Below are positions 12,991 to 26,776 of a stretch of 64,000 nt of DNA, piece after piece (within the stretch, counting starts at the first letter, position 1; each line of letters starts with the position of its first letter). This stretch comes from Gadus chalcogrammus. Lineage: Eukaryota > Chordata > Actinopteri > Gadiformes > Gadidae. The stretch spans positions 11,964,575 to 12,028,574 of the forward strand of contig NC_079431.1 of NCBI RefSeq assembly GCF_026213295.1, written 5' to 3'. The notes under the pieces are model-generated. The model was not told the DNA's origin. It ran no database searches and saw only the letters and a program-made list of their open reading frames with translations. A program made the translations under genes and the position numbers.

Positions 12991-14500
12991 TCCATTGGAA
13001 AACTACAACACTCCCAGCAGAGAACAATTTCATTTGATACAACTTGGATGAGGAATCACATTGAGCATACAGCACATGTGCATTAGGGTTAGGGAATCTG
13101 GGAAGAGAGTATCTTCATGGAACAATGTTGTCATCTGGTTGTCAAGCCAACATAACGGAACATTGTTTCCCCTCCTTAAGGGAAGAAGAGTACTTTGGTT
13201 GCATCTTCTGGCCAGCCATCAACTCCCATCCAATGCCATGCTTCTCAAACCCCAAAAGTAATGCAACCCATTAGCAGTCAAATTGTTGGGACTTCTGAAA
13301 TCTCTCCTTCCTACTACTAATCTAAGATTGAAAAGGTTGAGGTTTTGACTGACTTTAAAAAAGCACAACTCAACTATGTGGTGGTTGCATGGTTGCTTTG
13401 TTCAGCTACATTGGGTTAACTTAAATAGAGTCCTTCTATTATAACTCTAAAACGTATACCACAGCCTGATTGTTACTTGATCCGGATTGGTCAATAACGT
13501 CCAAGGGTGAGAAATTATGAAAATTGGATTAATTGAAAGAACGTGACTAGATCTTTGCTTGACAACGCAAAAAAGCATAGGCTCAATAATATGAATAAAG
13601 TCAGTAGCATCTTTGCAAAACTACAAAACCGTACATTGGAAACTTTAATTATTTCATTCATGTTCTACAAAATACACTTTCAACCTTCAACACGTGAAGC
13701 ATAGCATTGAGGCAATATGACCAACTATAAATAAATCAGGCTGGCCTTATAGGCAAATATAATCTTAAGCCTACATATTATTCAATACATAATATGTATG
13801 AAACTTAATACAGCTCTCATAAAGGGAATACATCATTACATTTCTTACTTTGACACAACCTAATAGAGTGATTTTTTGTCCATTATAACACCGACATTAC
13901 TGGAATACCAGTGGGACAATTGCGCAGCATTTTAGTTCTTCAGGTCAAAACAGCAGTCAATATGATAGCTGCTTAAAAAAGATATATTTTAAATACACTT
14001 ATTATTCACAAACGCTGGAAGTAACATGGATCATGATGTTTTGTCTGAAATTAACAGGGTGTTTACATATGGCCACTGAATAACATATGGGTTTGTTTCC
14101 ACTGTTATATATAATTAGCTTTTATGTTTATGTGCAATTTGGTTAATTTGAAAAGAGATTGTCTTTGGAGTTGGGTTAAGTGCTGATGAATGAAATCTCC
14201 ATGTGGTATATTTAGATTAACCATGACAACAAAGGTTTTACCTGATGTTCAGTTTGAATCTTCCCCATGGCCTTGCCCTTCACAATTAGTATAGATATTG
14301 TGATAAGATGGAGTGTACATTATTTTTTGATATGTTCATTATTCATTAATCCGTATTGCAGAGTAGATGCTTGAGATGATTCAAAGGACATGCAGCTAAT
14401 GTAGAAGCACATAACTACATGGTGTTCTGACGATGGTTGCTTGCTGTCAGACCATGGAACGGCCGTATGCATTTCTTGGGCACAAAGGTAGATAGACAGC
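12991..14500. other. Intergenic stretch, 3' flank of the FUNDC gene
   Basis: AT-rich sequence with no exon, structural RNA or transposon end that I can support. It is repeated at about 61930-63445. Confidence 0.5.
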
Positions 14501-14502
14501 TT

Positions 14503-16434
14503 TTAGGACGCTAGGCCCAGCAGGAATCCACCGACGAAACCGCTGGTGACAACAATGTTTTTCTTCACAAAATCTGTGGACTGTGGAGAGAAAAAAAGAC
14601 GTGTTGACATCTTAATACTGTTTATAGGTGTCTCAGAATACAAGTAATCACAATCCAAGGTGAATCTCAATGATGCAGAAGCTGGGGTGGTATGCCAAAA
14701 AGTTTACATTTTGATGCACAATTATTCAATTAGCATGACCAAATCTGGCTGTAGGGCAGATACAAAAAATACCTTCTCCATAAATGTGTTAAGTTCTGGC
14801 ACAGCTTTGTCTGTATTCTTCTTTAACTGTCTTTTGGCTTTGTCGACATCCTTCTCTACTCGCTTCCAGTCTACTTGAATGTATCCTGTATTATTGGCAA
14901 TCTGTAGAAGGCAGACATAAATGTGATTGGGAATAACAGTGAGGAAATAAATATTTGTAAAGTACGTGTTTAAGTCTTGTGGCTGAATACCTGCAACAAA
15001 AGAAGACCTCCTCCTACGGCCGTAGCAGCAACCTTTCCAACCTTCTGACAGAGATATCCTGCACACCTAATACAACAAATAATGTATTATGCAGTTAATA
15101 TTCATCGAGCTGCACCCAGTGTGGGTAACACTTGATCAAATCGTGGGAAAACGATGCTTTACATGTGTGCATTTACCATCCACTAGCTCCACCTAAGGCA
15201 ATCTGAGTGGCAACTGAATATTTCGCGGCGCGATAGGGCCGCTGTTTTTTTCCGAACACACGGTTCCACCATCGTTGACGCTTGGCATACTCTGTCAGAT
15301 CTACGACCTTGTCGTAAATTTCTTCTTCAAGATCTAGAAATAAAAACAAAGAATTTCATTAGTAGTCATACAAAAGGGGTTATAAGCAGCACCACACTAA
15401 TTTGGGGCCCATTTGTGTAGTCAATAGCAGATATCATCAGCACATTATCAAACAATTGTCCCGTTATCCGAAGAAATTGATTGAGATACAATGCACAGGT
15501 GTACAGCGGTTCCATGTCAGTATGTGAGTGTCAAATATTTGGGTCTCTTGTTGAATCATAATAGTCTCCTCATGTATCATGTCCAGGTTCCATAACCATT
15601 TTCAGAGGGGAAGAGTTGGGGAGAGCAAAGAAACTGTAGGCCAGTCCCGAATGACTTTGCCCGGAACATTTAGTTGTTTTCCAATAATCAACAAGAGTAT
15701 TAGTGTAGTATGTGGTAGGCTATATTATCTATCCAAGTCTCTCTGCTGTATTCTGGATTATAGATACTATGATAATTTAGTAATAAGTCTGCCTCACATG
15801 CATCAATAGGAAGTACCATTTTTTTTGACTGCGCCAGACTCTGCTGAGATCTGTTGAGCATGCTTCCAGTTCCTTCCCATTCGGAAACGGCCACATATAG
15901 TAAACATATATATGTAGTAATAATAAAATAATATCTGTATTTTTCACAGCATCGAATGTGTTGGGCCGGTCAAGGCAAATAACAGGCCTATTTAATTGTG
16001 CATTCCAGCCTGTTTGTTCCACACAGCTTCAGAGTTCTCTGCGGTTGTATTTTATATGAGCCCTAAACTTCCCTTTGAACGGCCCGATCAGATTAATATG
16101 GTTTTGGATGACATCAGTAAAGAATAATGACGAAACATCATAGCTATTGTGTAATCTTTTCTGTGTGGGAGCAATAGTGTGGACTCCTCTTGGCTACTCC
16201 GAGGCCTAACTAGTTGACAATAACTAGGACGAAATTAAAACTACTGCCCGGGAAGGGATGGTCAAATGCACGAGGACCGCGATAGGAGAGCCCAAGTGAC
16301 TCAATATCCCAAATGTTTCAACAAATCAGTAATCTACTTTTCCTAAGGTTAGTGAACTGTTACCGCAAACGCCCTGTGCGATATAGAATAAGTTATTATT
16401 AGTTCATATACTTGCCCTTCTCGCGGCTCGCCAT
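14503..16434 (-). CDS. FUN14 domain-containing protein (FUNDC1/FUNDC2-like)
   Basis: Five exons on the - strand: 16434-16416, 15333-15177, 15066-14991, 14901-14773 and 14580-14503, totalling 459 bp (152 aa; human FUNDC1 has 155). The product matches the family along its length: [16 protein letters not shown], a Gly-rich membrane segment around [26 protein letters not shown], and the C-terminus [16 protein letters not shown]. These are outer mitochondrial membrane proteins; FUNDC1 recruits LC3 for mitophagy through an N-terminal YxxL motif. Here YDKV near residue 12 is the likely equivalent. Exon 1 has only 19 bp, and the frame closes only if its donor is GC (G|GCAAGT). The next GT gives an early stop. 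Exons 2-5 are certain; exon 1 is inferred. FUNDC1 versus FUNDC2 is not resolved. Confidence 0.88.
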
Positions 16435-16667
16435 TTGGTATTCAGTGATCCTTGGTGTTGTGACAGCGCAGTGTCCTCCGTTGCCCCCTATGGTACCGAG
16501 GACTGCACAACGCAAGGCGTCATTTGCATGTATTTTGCCAGTCAAATACCAAAGGGCTACATGATCATGCCTTCAGCATTTATAAGGGCATTCAAACAGT
16601 ATTTGTCCATGTATTTAAAGTGGTTTGTATTATAAAGTGAGAGATATTGACCATCAGATATATATAG

Positions 16668-16687
16668 ATATGAGAGAGAGAGAGTGA

Positions 16688-16772
<85 letters not shown>

Positions 16773-16790
16773 AGGAAGAGAGAGAGAGAC
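16668..16790. repeat. (GA)n microsatellite, interrupted
   Basis: GA repeats with several aag and agg interruptions, upstream of the FUNDC first exon. Confidence 0.95.
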
Positions 16791-16955
16791 GTATTAGATG
16801 GCTATTATACATCTGCGGTTAGAAAGTGTTTCGATCGTCGACAACACGTAATATTGTTAACACTTTAAAGTTAATATTGAATTGGGACGCTGAAATTGCA
16901 AATATAGCAGCAATGACAGGTCCTCCTAGCCGCCCGTAAAACTCTAAAATGGCAA

Positions 16956-17055
16956 NNNNNNNNNNNNNNNNNNNNNNNNNNNNNNNNNNNNNNNNNNNNN
17001 NNNNNNNNNNNNNNNNNNNNNNNNNNNNNNNNNNNNNNNNNNNNNNNNNNNNNNN
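16956..17055. other. Assembly gap (100 N)
   Basis: Exactly 100 N bases, the usual placeholder for a gap of unknown size. It separates FUNDC copy 1 from the 3' end of gene C, so the order of the two flanking pieces is a scaffolding statement, not continuous sequence. Confidence 0.99.
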
Positions 17056-18779
17056 AGGAGAACATGAGGGCAGCCGTCGCCCATCCTCATCTACACTGCC
17101 TCCACCTTCACTGGTTGCCATGACGCCAACGACGCTGCGGTTGCGGCAGCGAGACGGTTACTGTGAAGAGCTCCAGCAACCGACCTCACCCCAGCATCAA
17201 CCCTACTCCAGTATTTCCCAGGGTGATGGGCACACCCTGTCTTCCCAGACCCCACCTGGACACAGCCTCCCTGGACCCAAGTCTGAAGGGCAACAGAGCT
17301 CTGAATGTCAGCTGAGCTTTGAATGTCAGCTGGTCATGCACAAAGCACTGCTGGAGGAATCCATCAAGGTAGGAACCCCACCTGGTGTTACCTGTAAGTA
17401 AGGAATGCTGATGTCAAGTGAATCTGTAAATCTGACAGGAATTTAAACTATGAATAACTATTCTGACATCATAGTTATTTAAAATAGTACGTAGTAGTTG
17501 TACAGTGCATCTTCAATCAGTAGTGTGCGGTGACCCTACATTTCAGTTGGGCAGCCTTATTGCAGCCTGCAGGGTTATGCTTATTTGCATGACACGTTAA
17601 ACTCAACTAGAATCGCCACCGTCATCCACAACTTTATGTCAACAGACAAAAATAGACTGAGAGCCTACAGAAACTATTGATAGTTAATGTGACAATCACA
17701 TATTTAAATTGCCTTGGATCAATGATTTACAGAGGAACTATTTTTTTTGGGAGCATGCTTTTGCAAGTATTTCGCTACCCATCCTGCCTATAAGGACGGC
17801 ACGTGCCTGTCTTCAATGTTATGCTTTTGTTAACTGCATAAATTATATTATGATTATAAAATGTTCATTATAATCTTGCAACGATGGGTAGATTACAATC
17901 TGGTTGTTATGCTGTTTTAGATCATAATCGTTGTAATCCTGCAGAGATTATGATCTGATTGTAATGCTAGAGGAATTATAATCTGGTCGTAATGCTGTAT
18001 ATTATAATTGTTAGTAGGCTAATGCGATATATTATAATTTGGCAGTAATGGTGTATTTTAGAATATGGTTGAGGTGAAGTAGAGATTAGAATATGGAAGT
18101 TATGGTGTAATTAAAATGGCAGTAATTATGTAATTACAAAATGCTTTTTTTTTATGGAGATAAAAATATGTTTTTGGACTAGAAGAATATGGCAGAAGCG
18201 GTGTGGATAAGACAACGATGTAGTGAAGTAGGGAATAGTTCGTGGCGGTTATGGTGTCGATTAGAATATGGTGTAATGGTGTGGATTAGAATATGGTCGT
18301 AGGAAGTAGTAGTGGGATAATGGTGGTGTGGGACCGTTTGGATTAGAATACTGTTGAGGTGAGGTAGGCATAAGTATATGGTAGTAATGGTATATATTAG
18401 AATATGGTTGTTGTAAAAGCATTAGTAATGGTAGTAATGGCGTGATAATAATCTGGGTGTCATCTTCATCAAGGTGCTGCTGTGGAGATGGAGGAGGTTG
18501 GGCCGGACCAGCTGGCACTCTTCCCTCCGTCGGTGCTCCACCTGCGGAAGAAGCAGGGGGTGCTGTGCTGGTGGAAGAGCCAGAGGAGGAGCAGGGTGGG
18601 CTGGAGGAGGTGCAGGGGAAGAGGTGAAGAGGAGGACGGAGGGGAGGAAGAAAGGGCAGGCTGGACTCGGTGTCGGAGCAGAGAATCTCTCTCCGTCTCG
18701 GAGGTTCTGGAAGCAGGTGAGGTACCACATGCCCGTCAGGGGAAGAGAACCACCTGCCCAGCGACCATCTCGCTGCTGA
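17056..18779 (+). CDS. IL-1 receptor family gene C, 3' end only (TIR exons, frame breaks)
   Basis: Two terminal exons are visible. The first is open from the gap to 17368, ending MHKALLEESIK before a gtagga donor. The second, 18474-18779, starts after a weak acceptor (ttcatcaag) and reads into VEMEEVGPDQL, LRKKQGVLCWWK and finally FWKQVRYHMPVRG, the TIR box 3, with a stop at 18777-18779. Frame changes are needed twice: one base appears missing near 18481, and another shift lies between CWWK and FWKQ. The first exon has a long Ser/Pro/Gln-rich stretch just before the TIR helix, which human IL1R1 lacks. The ectodomain, membrane segment and TIR box 1 are in or beyond the gap. Family membership is firm, subfamily is not. 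Confidence 0.75.
17940..18420. repeat. Degenerate tandem repeat in the gene C last intron
   Basis: Units of roughly 25-35 bp with the words gtaatggtgta and attagaatatgg recur many times with drift. It lies wholly within the last intron. Confidence 0.6.
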
Positions 18780-19245
18780 GCCTGGGGGGCAGAGGGGTCA
18801 GGGGTCAGCCAGAGAAGATGTGAAGGACCAATGGGATTCAGTCCGGAGGTCGATGCTCATTGGCTCTTACAAAAACAACAGCAGAACGTAAGAACACCTC
18901 TAGGTGGATGCTTCGAATGTGCCGATGGTGGGGAGAGAGGAGGGATATCCGTTTCTATTACGTGTTTAGAAAATTGCTTTGTCGTTTTCATTGCCATAAA
19001 AACTCCATTCTTCTTCTTCTTCTTCTTCTTCTTCTTCTTCTTCTTCTTCTTCTTCTTCTTCTCTTCTTCTTCTTCTTCTTCTCTTCTTCTTCTTTTCTTC
19101 TTCTCTTCTCTTCTTCTTCTTCTTCTTCTCTTCTTCTTGTCCATGGACTGTGTAAAATCGGATTAAGTTGGAGGAATAATGTGTATTGTATATATGTATT
19201 ATAAATGTGTAAATGTGTAAAATAAAAGTCTTTACAAATCATAAT
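18780..19245 (+). other. Gene C 3' UTR with (TTC)n tract and poly(A) signal
   Basis: After the stop codon comes ordinary UTR, then a (TTC)n run at 19011-19138 with tcttctc interruptions, and an AATAAA at 19221-19226. The triplet run produces poly-Leu/Phe and poly-Lys/Arg frames that are not genes. Confidence 0.65.
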
Positions 19246-20046
19246 CCCAAAATGTGCATTTATTTCCTCTGTGGCTATAGTGATTATTGGACGTAATGTA
19301 AAGAAAGGGGGCGGGGGAAATTTCTTGTTTCAATTAAATATTTCCCCATTCTGTGAATTTCCCTTTGAAAAAAATACCCTTTCACCCATAACCCTAAGCG
19401 AAGCATAAACCTGATTCAGTTGGAAGCCCCAAGAACTAGGCCTACTTGTTATTTGTGAAGCCTTTGTATACTAACCACACTTGAAAGCAAGGCTAACTAG
19501 GTGTTTGGGTGGTGGTTCTAGGTCAGATCAGGGGGGGAGATGGTTATAAACCTGGCTGGTGGTGTAGAAACGAGGAGGAAACCAGAAGAGTTTCGAATTG
19601 CCAGCTCTGCGTCACCTCAAGTAAGACGCACTTAACATATTCCGAAGAGTTGTTTAGAGTTTTAGGATTCTAATATTGTATCGCTGAGCTATCTTCTAGA
19701 TATTTACGATAAAATTATCAATGATGTGCGCTATAGAAGCCACTGCGCTACTCGGTTATCTCATATAATTATATAATACGATATTTCACATTTGTCTATA
19801 GCCTAAACGAACCATGGGGTGTTCCCTCCCTGTTTTCTCAAGTCCTTCTGCAATTGTTTTTAACTTCCTTTCTGGCTACTTGGCTGATTTTCCTTGGCTT
19901 TGTATTGTAGGCGACCATGATTGGGTTGGTAGCCTTAATAATTAAATCGTTCTCAAAGGATAGTAGGCCTAATATATAAATTAGGTAATAATGAGCAAGA
20001 ACATATTAACTCAAGCTGCCTTCTGCCATCCAAGACGGAGGACAAC
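19246..20046. other. Intergenic and putative promoter/5' UTR of gene B
   Basis: No exon is recognised. The stretch ends directly at the gene B start codon, so it should hold the promoter and 5' UTR, but I see no clear TATA or other core element. A sequence at 19600-19625 ending caagtaagac could be a 5' UTR exon with a gtaaga donor; this is speculative. Confidence 0.4.
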
Positions 20047-23000
20047 ATGACCTGCGGGCGGCTTCTTGTTCTCTACCTGGCCGCGGTGCTGGGGCCGCAG
20101 CCGCCTCTCGTAGACGGTAAGCAGCGGCACACCAAGACCTTTGTTATCCGAATAAACCATACCCTACCTAAATTAACCCATAGCTACATCTAAATGTAGG
20201 CCTATATGAAATCGACGGATCACAAAGTATAATAGGTCGATTAGTTGACACTTTTTCTTGGACTATGATCTCAAACGTTATTTGGTAAGACAGGTGCTTC
20301 ATTTTTTGGTTTCGGTTCATTGAGATTGGTCGTAGGCTAAAACAAATCATTATTGAACTGCTATTATTCCGATTTATAAAATGATGCATTGACTGCTGGT
20401 TAAATTAGTCAATTCCTTCGGAGGTTGAAATAATTTCTTTGGTTAATTGTTTTCCGTATTATTATTCTTTATTGCTTTTACTTTACGCAATTCATTTCCG
20501 ATGCTACCCTAACCAAGACGACCCATTTGTTTATAGCTCACACAGCGACTGTAGGCTATATCTGCAAAAGTAGAAGGACGCGACAGAGTTGCAGCAAAGG
20601 CGGCAACTGGTGCATGCATTGTGGGGGGCTGCGGGCTGAAGAGGGGCTTTATTTTCGTGGTAGAAGACTTTGAAGCATGTTATGAGCAGTTTCTCTTGAT
20701 TATTAGTTATGGTCGATTTCTTTAGTATACATTTAATAAAGCAATACTTTACAGTAAAGTAGTAATACGAATGAACAAACAATGTGAATTTATTCATTAT
20801 TTGTTTTTGAACCCGCGTGTGACTGCAAGCCTCCTAGTGGCTATGTTGGTGAGTTGGATTCGGAAGATCTTCTTGGATGTCAACCTAACATGAAAACTCA
20901 ACAATGCTACCTGAGTTGCGATATGCAATTCAGAATAAAAAAGATTATAGTCATGGTTTCCAAAGTTTCTAGAAGGTTTCCCCGCCCATCTAATCAATAT
21001 GGGCAATCAGTGAATAAAGTAGCCTATATTGAAAATGCATGTCCTGCATTTGTTTCAATCATGATACATTTATGTTGAATCATTGTTGAATTTATTCAAA
21101 GTAATGCTCAAAAGGTATTCAGATATTAAAAGATATGTGAAAACACCATGTGTTACCCTACATGCAAGATTGTCTTGAATGCTCAAAAGATTTTTTTTTT
21201 TTTTGTCATGAACCAAAACCAGATATCAGATGTCAGAGGACTTGTTTTTTTGTTAATTCTGATTGATGTGTTTTGTCCGCAATATCACACTATCCTCACA
21301 CATTCATGCATACATACAACACTAACACGGATAGGGCAATAACTATTACTATTAGTTTATTGTTGAAAGAAAGGAAACACATGCTCTCAGAAAGATACAC
21401 ACACATATTAGTATAATGATGTTATTTTACATACTGGGAATACTGATGTTATTTTGCACACAGTATGGTCATATTATTTGAATTGGTGAGACATTGATCT
21501 GACCTAACATTGAAAGGGTGTGTCTGGGAAATGTTATATATAATACTTTTGACAATGTGTGAGATTTTCTCCCAGATCTTCTGGTTTTCATTCTACACTT
21601 CAATCAGGTTGGCTGCAGAGGTCTTATATCAACCTTTGAACCCTGAACAGGTGTGATATTGCAAGCCCTATACCTCAGCAATAATACCATGACTATGAAT
21701 GAGGTCAACACTGGTTCAATCTCAATGCAACTTTCCTTGAGCATGGTTTAAACATATGCAGGACATGATGTGCATGCAATAGACTTTATTCTATGGCCCG
21801 ATTGTTTGGGGGGAAATCTTCGTACACCCCTCTATAGGGATCCTTTCCAATCGAATGCAAGAATATAATCTGAGCCTGGCAGTGGCAAAAGAAAAATAAC
21901 AAAAATAACAAAAATCTTTATCCACATTAGTCGCTTAGACCCAAAATAATTCTAGCAATTTCAAAAGATCCCCTTATTTTGTTAAATTAGTGTGGGAAAT
22001 GAATTGTGTAAGGGAAAAATACGGAAATTATTTAAATGTTCTTTACAAAGAGTGTTATAGAAGCCATTACTAATGGACCCATGTGACCAGAATTAATGCG
22101 ATGTTCAATCAACTGTTTTTAAAATGTATTTTTAATACAACTATTAATGTACTCTTCTACGTGTCTATTAAATACCTTGGTTTAATTCAAATCTAAAGAA
22201 GAAATTCATATTTGATCGTTGTTACATGCAATATTTTTTAAAACCTTCTTTAAATGGGTCAATTATGAATCATTCATAAACAGTTTCCAAATACAATTGC
22301 ACACTGAGACTGTTCAAAATGAGCCACAAAATGAGCTTAGGATTCCCCCCCTCCCCCAAGACCCTACCAGTAATGCCTCAACACCACCAGCTCATTCTAC
22401 ATTAAAAATATGGACAAAAAACATCCAACAACCCCATGGTGTCAAAACAAAGACATATTTTTTCATTTGATCATATTAAATTACTGAAACAAACACTTTT
22501 ATTATCAATTATGTAAAAAAATCAATCAACATTACTTGTAGAGAGAGAAAGTGGTATAGAGAGTGTGCGGTAGAGCTTCTGAGATGTGAACTCCAATACA
22601 GATAAAAACATATATTTTGACAATATGTGTGCGTTGAGGTTAGTGTGGAAATGAATATATAGCGTGTGTTTTTGTGTGTGTGTGTGTGTGTGCGTGTGCG
22701 TGTGCGTGTGCGTGTGAGTGTGTGCGTGCGTGTGTGTGTCTGTTTGTGGTGTGAAATAAAACATGTTAAACGGGCAAATGACAAAAAGAATGCACTTCTG
22801 GCTGACAGTTCTAGAAAGGAGATGGTGGCGTGTTAATATGAGAGGTCGTCTAGGGCTAGGCCATATTTCATACTTAATTTAACCTTCTACTCTCACACAC
22901 ACTATCATACTCTCTCTAACAAAGTTGTTTGAACACACTATGTTTGGCGAGACATAGTGGTTTGAAACAACTTTATGTTTCAACAAAGTTTATTTTTATG

Positions 23001-25321
23001 TTTTGCCCGACATTGATGAAAATTAGGATTTGTTTTTTCTTTGAGGGCAAGCAGCCCCCACCAGAAGATGGCGTGCCCTAGGCAACCACCTTTATGGCCT
23101 ATGCCTTGAGTCGGCCCTGTTTATTTACATAAGCCTAGAGATGTTTTGCAACTTTTTATTCTATTTTCTTGAGCAGACAGATTTTAACATTGTAATAAAG
23201 TCCTTCATCAATAAAGTAATCTGAATATTTTCTTGCCCAGGCCACCAGAAGGCACTAGAGACGCACAAGGTGAGCGTCGGGCGCTTCTTTATCCTGAAGT
23301 GTAGCCCGGGTCATACCAATGTGACATGGAAAAGAGGGGGGGCAACTCGAGCCTGCCTGCCGGGGTGGAGGTTAAAGATGCGGAGCTGTGGTTTCTCCCT
23401 GTGGTCCAGGCCCATGATGGAAAATACATCTGTCACAACAGGTATGCCTACATTCTACAGCCCTTAAGTGGAGTTCAGTGTTTATCAACCTTTGTAGTCC
23501 CCCTCCAGTCTGTATATTAGTCATTTCATAACCTTTATAGTCCCCCCTCTGTCTATTCATTCATGGATCTCGACTGATCATAATAAATGCATTCAGCTCA
23601 TTTTGGGCTTTTCCCTGACTGTAATGTGGGCCGTTTCCCAGACTGTAACACAAACCCCTGCTTGGAATGGTTCGACCAAAACCAGTCAAAACAGAATGAC
23701 GAAACATCAGAACTGTTTTCTGCACAGGGTTAACATTAATTCCCTATCCATTCCTGAAGGGAGGGATCATTCTGTGCTCCTTTTCAAGTTTTAATACCTC
23801 TTGGTTTTGGGAGGCAAACCGGTTAAGCCAGCCATCAACACACACACAGGGATATTTCTTATGGCAGCATGAATCACAATAATTCCGGTTTCAATATCGG
23901 CAACATTTGGCTTTGTCTGGATTTGTGAGGATCCCAGTAAACAATACCTTGGTTGAGTGCTCTGATACAATGACATTTGAAAGGTATCATTTTTCTTTTC
24001 TGAAAACGTTCAGTATTATGACAGAAACAGCTGGTATCATACAGATTTTTTCAGACTTGTGGTGAAAGTGCCAGACATCCTAGTAGTCATTGCATCTCAA
24101 GTAATCAATCAAATCTGAATGGACTAAGCCTAGCCCAATGTGGATTTTATGTCTAAATACACAACCGAAAACCCAGCTCATTATTCAGAGTCAGGATATT
24201 ATAAACACATATTAAAGATTTTGGCTGTAGCCATCTTTAGTTATCTCATAACGAAACCCAAAGAAAGACAAAATCATGTGTGCATTTGATGAAGATCTGT
24301 ATCCGTTTAAGGCACAGGGGTTTACGGTGTATTGAGCAATGAAAACTTTGGGCAAGGCCAAGTATGTATACTATTACATAAGAGGTGCATAATGTCTACT
24401 AAATGTTTGATCTTGGTGGTTAAATCCAGATTAAATCCCTGAAGAGCTGATTTCCAGACTTGATCTTGAATCTTTATGCACACTTTACAAATCAAAACCC
24501 ATTTTGTGGCAGGTTGGAAATAACAGTTTGAGTATTCTATTTTCATCTCTCTCATCTTCGTCCGCTTATCCGGGGTCGGGTCGCGGGGGGAGCAGCTCAA
24601 GCAGGGGGCCCCAGACTTCCCTTTCCCTATTATTACTACAAACTATTTTCATACAATCATATTGTGGCCCAAAATGATTGAACACTTTTAAAACAGGTTA
24701 GAAGACACCTGTATGAAAACAGTTTAAGTCATAATACTGACGGCTTGAAGAAATAAATGAAATCACGGAATCCATCAAATGTCCCCTCATCCCTAGATGC
24801 CACAGGTGACTATTTTGTTGGTCTTTATGATCTTCTAGTCCCTTTTTTTGCCGAAATGTAATGTAATGAAAGTTTCAATGAACTGCAAATAAGGAACCAA
24901 CTTCCAACATCACGAGAGGACTTCAGGCTTGTGGGCCTGTGAATCCCTTTGAGACTGTGGCTCTGATTCAAAAATAGAGTTGACTTGATTAATAAGAGTG
25001 AAGGAACTGACATAATGTCAAACCTGTCCTGTCTAGAAAGGAGAGGGTGTATGAGGTGCGGGTGTCTAACGAGCTGTGTCCTGCTGCGGTCGAGTCCAAA
25101 CGAATGAAACAAGGGCCTCTTCACTGTAAACTGGATCTCCCCCGAGGAACGACTCGTACTGCCCCTGTGGAGTGGCTTAAGGTAGGACCCCAGACCCCGC
25201 CTGGGCCAGAGTCAGCCCAGTCAGACAGAGGATATAGACTAGACTGTAGCGGACACAGAGTGTATGCTCAAACTAATGTTCTGATGCGTTTGTGAAGCTT
25301 GTGTTGTTTTGCGGTAGTATA

Positions 25322-25407
<86 letters not shown>

Positions 25408-25505
25408 TGTGTGTGTGTGTGTGTGTGAGTCTGTTTCTCTTTATATATCTTATGTGGGTGTGTGTGTGTTGTGTGTGTGTGTGAGTCTCTCTCTTTATAT
25501 GTAAT

Positions 25506-25602
<97 letters not shown>

Positions 25603-26712
25603 CTCTGTTTCTCTTTATATATACTTATGTGGGTGTGTGTGTGTTTGTGTGTGTGTGAGTCTCTCTCTCTTTATATGTAATTATGTGTGTGTGTAGGAGT
25701 GTGTGCCTGTCAATCTGGCTGGTGGAAACCTGGAGGTGACACAGAAGGGGGACCTTAGGTTCCTGAGGGACTCAGAAACAAACGCTGGCCTCTACACCTG
25801 CCTGCTGCACATGTCTCTGGGAGATAACAACTACACCGCTGCCCGCTCCCTCAACCTCACCCTCGGCAACAGTAAACTAAATTACCCATCAGCCACCTCA
25901 CCTCCCTGTTGCCCCTCCGTTATACACCTCCTAACCCCAAGCTCTCTCTCTCCCCTCAAGCAACTTTCCTGTATAAACCCATGTTGGTGTATCCGAAGGT
26001 GGAGACAAAGGAGATAGTGGAAATAGGCAAGTATTCTTTTGCAAGTTTCTAGTTTAAGAAATGGTGTTTATAAATGCACGACTACCAGGCTTCCCTAGCC
26101 AGTGCTAAGAAGTAAGATAATTAGTTGTTCTTCAAGTGATGGCACTAAGGCAGCATAGAATACTTACTTTACTTCTCAGAAATCTAATCTGAATGTCTGT
26201 GAGGCCCAACAGACAAAGAGCTAAAGAGCTTTTTGTGAGAGTTTGCTGCCTTTGCCAGTGTTTCACTTGACTTGTTTAATCAAATGACGGATTGCCGGAC
26301 AAACAATGTTGCAATTTGCTTAAGGTTAACCAAAGTTAAACTTGTTCAAGACATTAACTAATAGCGTAAACATATGAGATAGCCCAGCCATCCAATACAG
26401 TTTGTGGATCCATGATATTTAGACAAAATAGAAAAGAATAGACATCCAAGTTACTATCTTGATATGAGAACGACGAGACATCCAAGATAGACTAAACATC
26501 AAAGATAGCCCTAGCATCCAGGATTGATTAAAGATCCAGGATTAACAGCGGTCTCCGCACCGGTAGGTTCCAGAAAGGAGCTGCGCTGTAAGGCCTACCT
26601 GGGCAACAGAGACGATGGTACTAACATGTACTGGACCATCAACGGACACCATTTCAACACATCTCCACATCTCCACTATTCCCAGAAATAGTAGGTCCAT
26701 ATATAAAGTGTT

Positions 26713-26776
<64 letters not shown>

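Noticed and set aside
18857..19242. Poly-Lys/Glu/Arg and poly-Leu/Phe proteins
   Set aside because: Artefacts of the (TTC)n run in the gene C 3' UTR.
25292..25696. Cys/Val-repeat proteins
   Set aside because: Translations of (GT)n microsatellites.
26687..26695. Premature stop (TAG) at the end of the gene B first Ig3 exon
   Set aside because: The donor gtaggt begins inside that codon; splicing gives TAT and an open frame.
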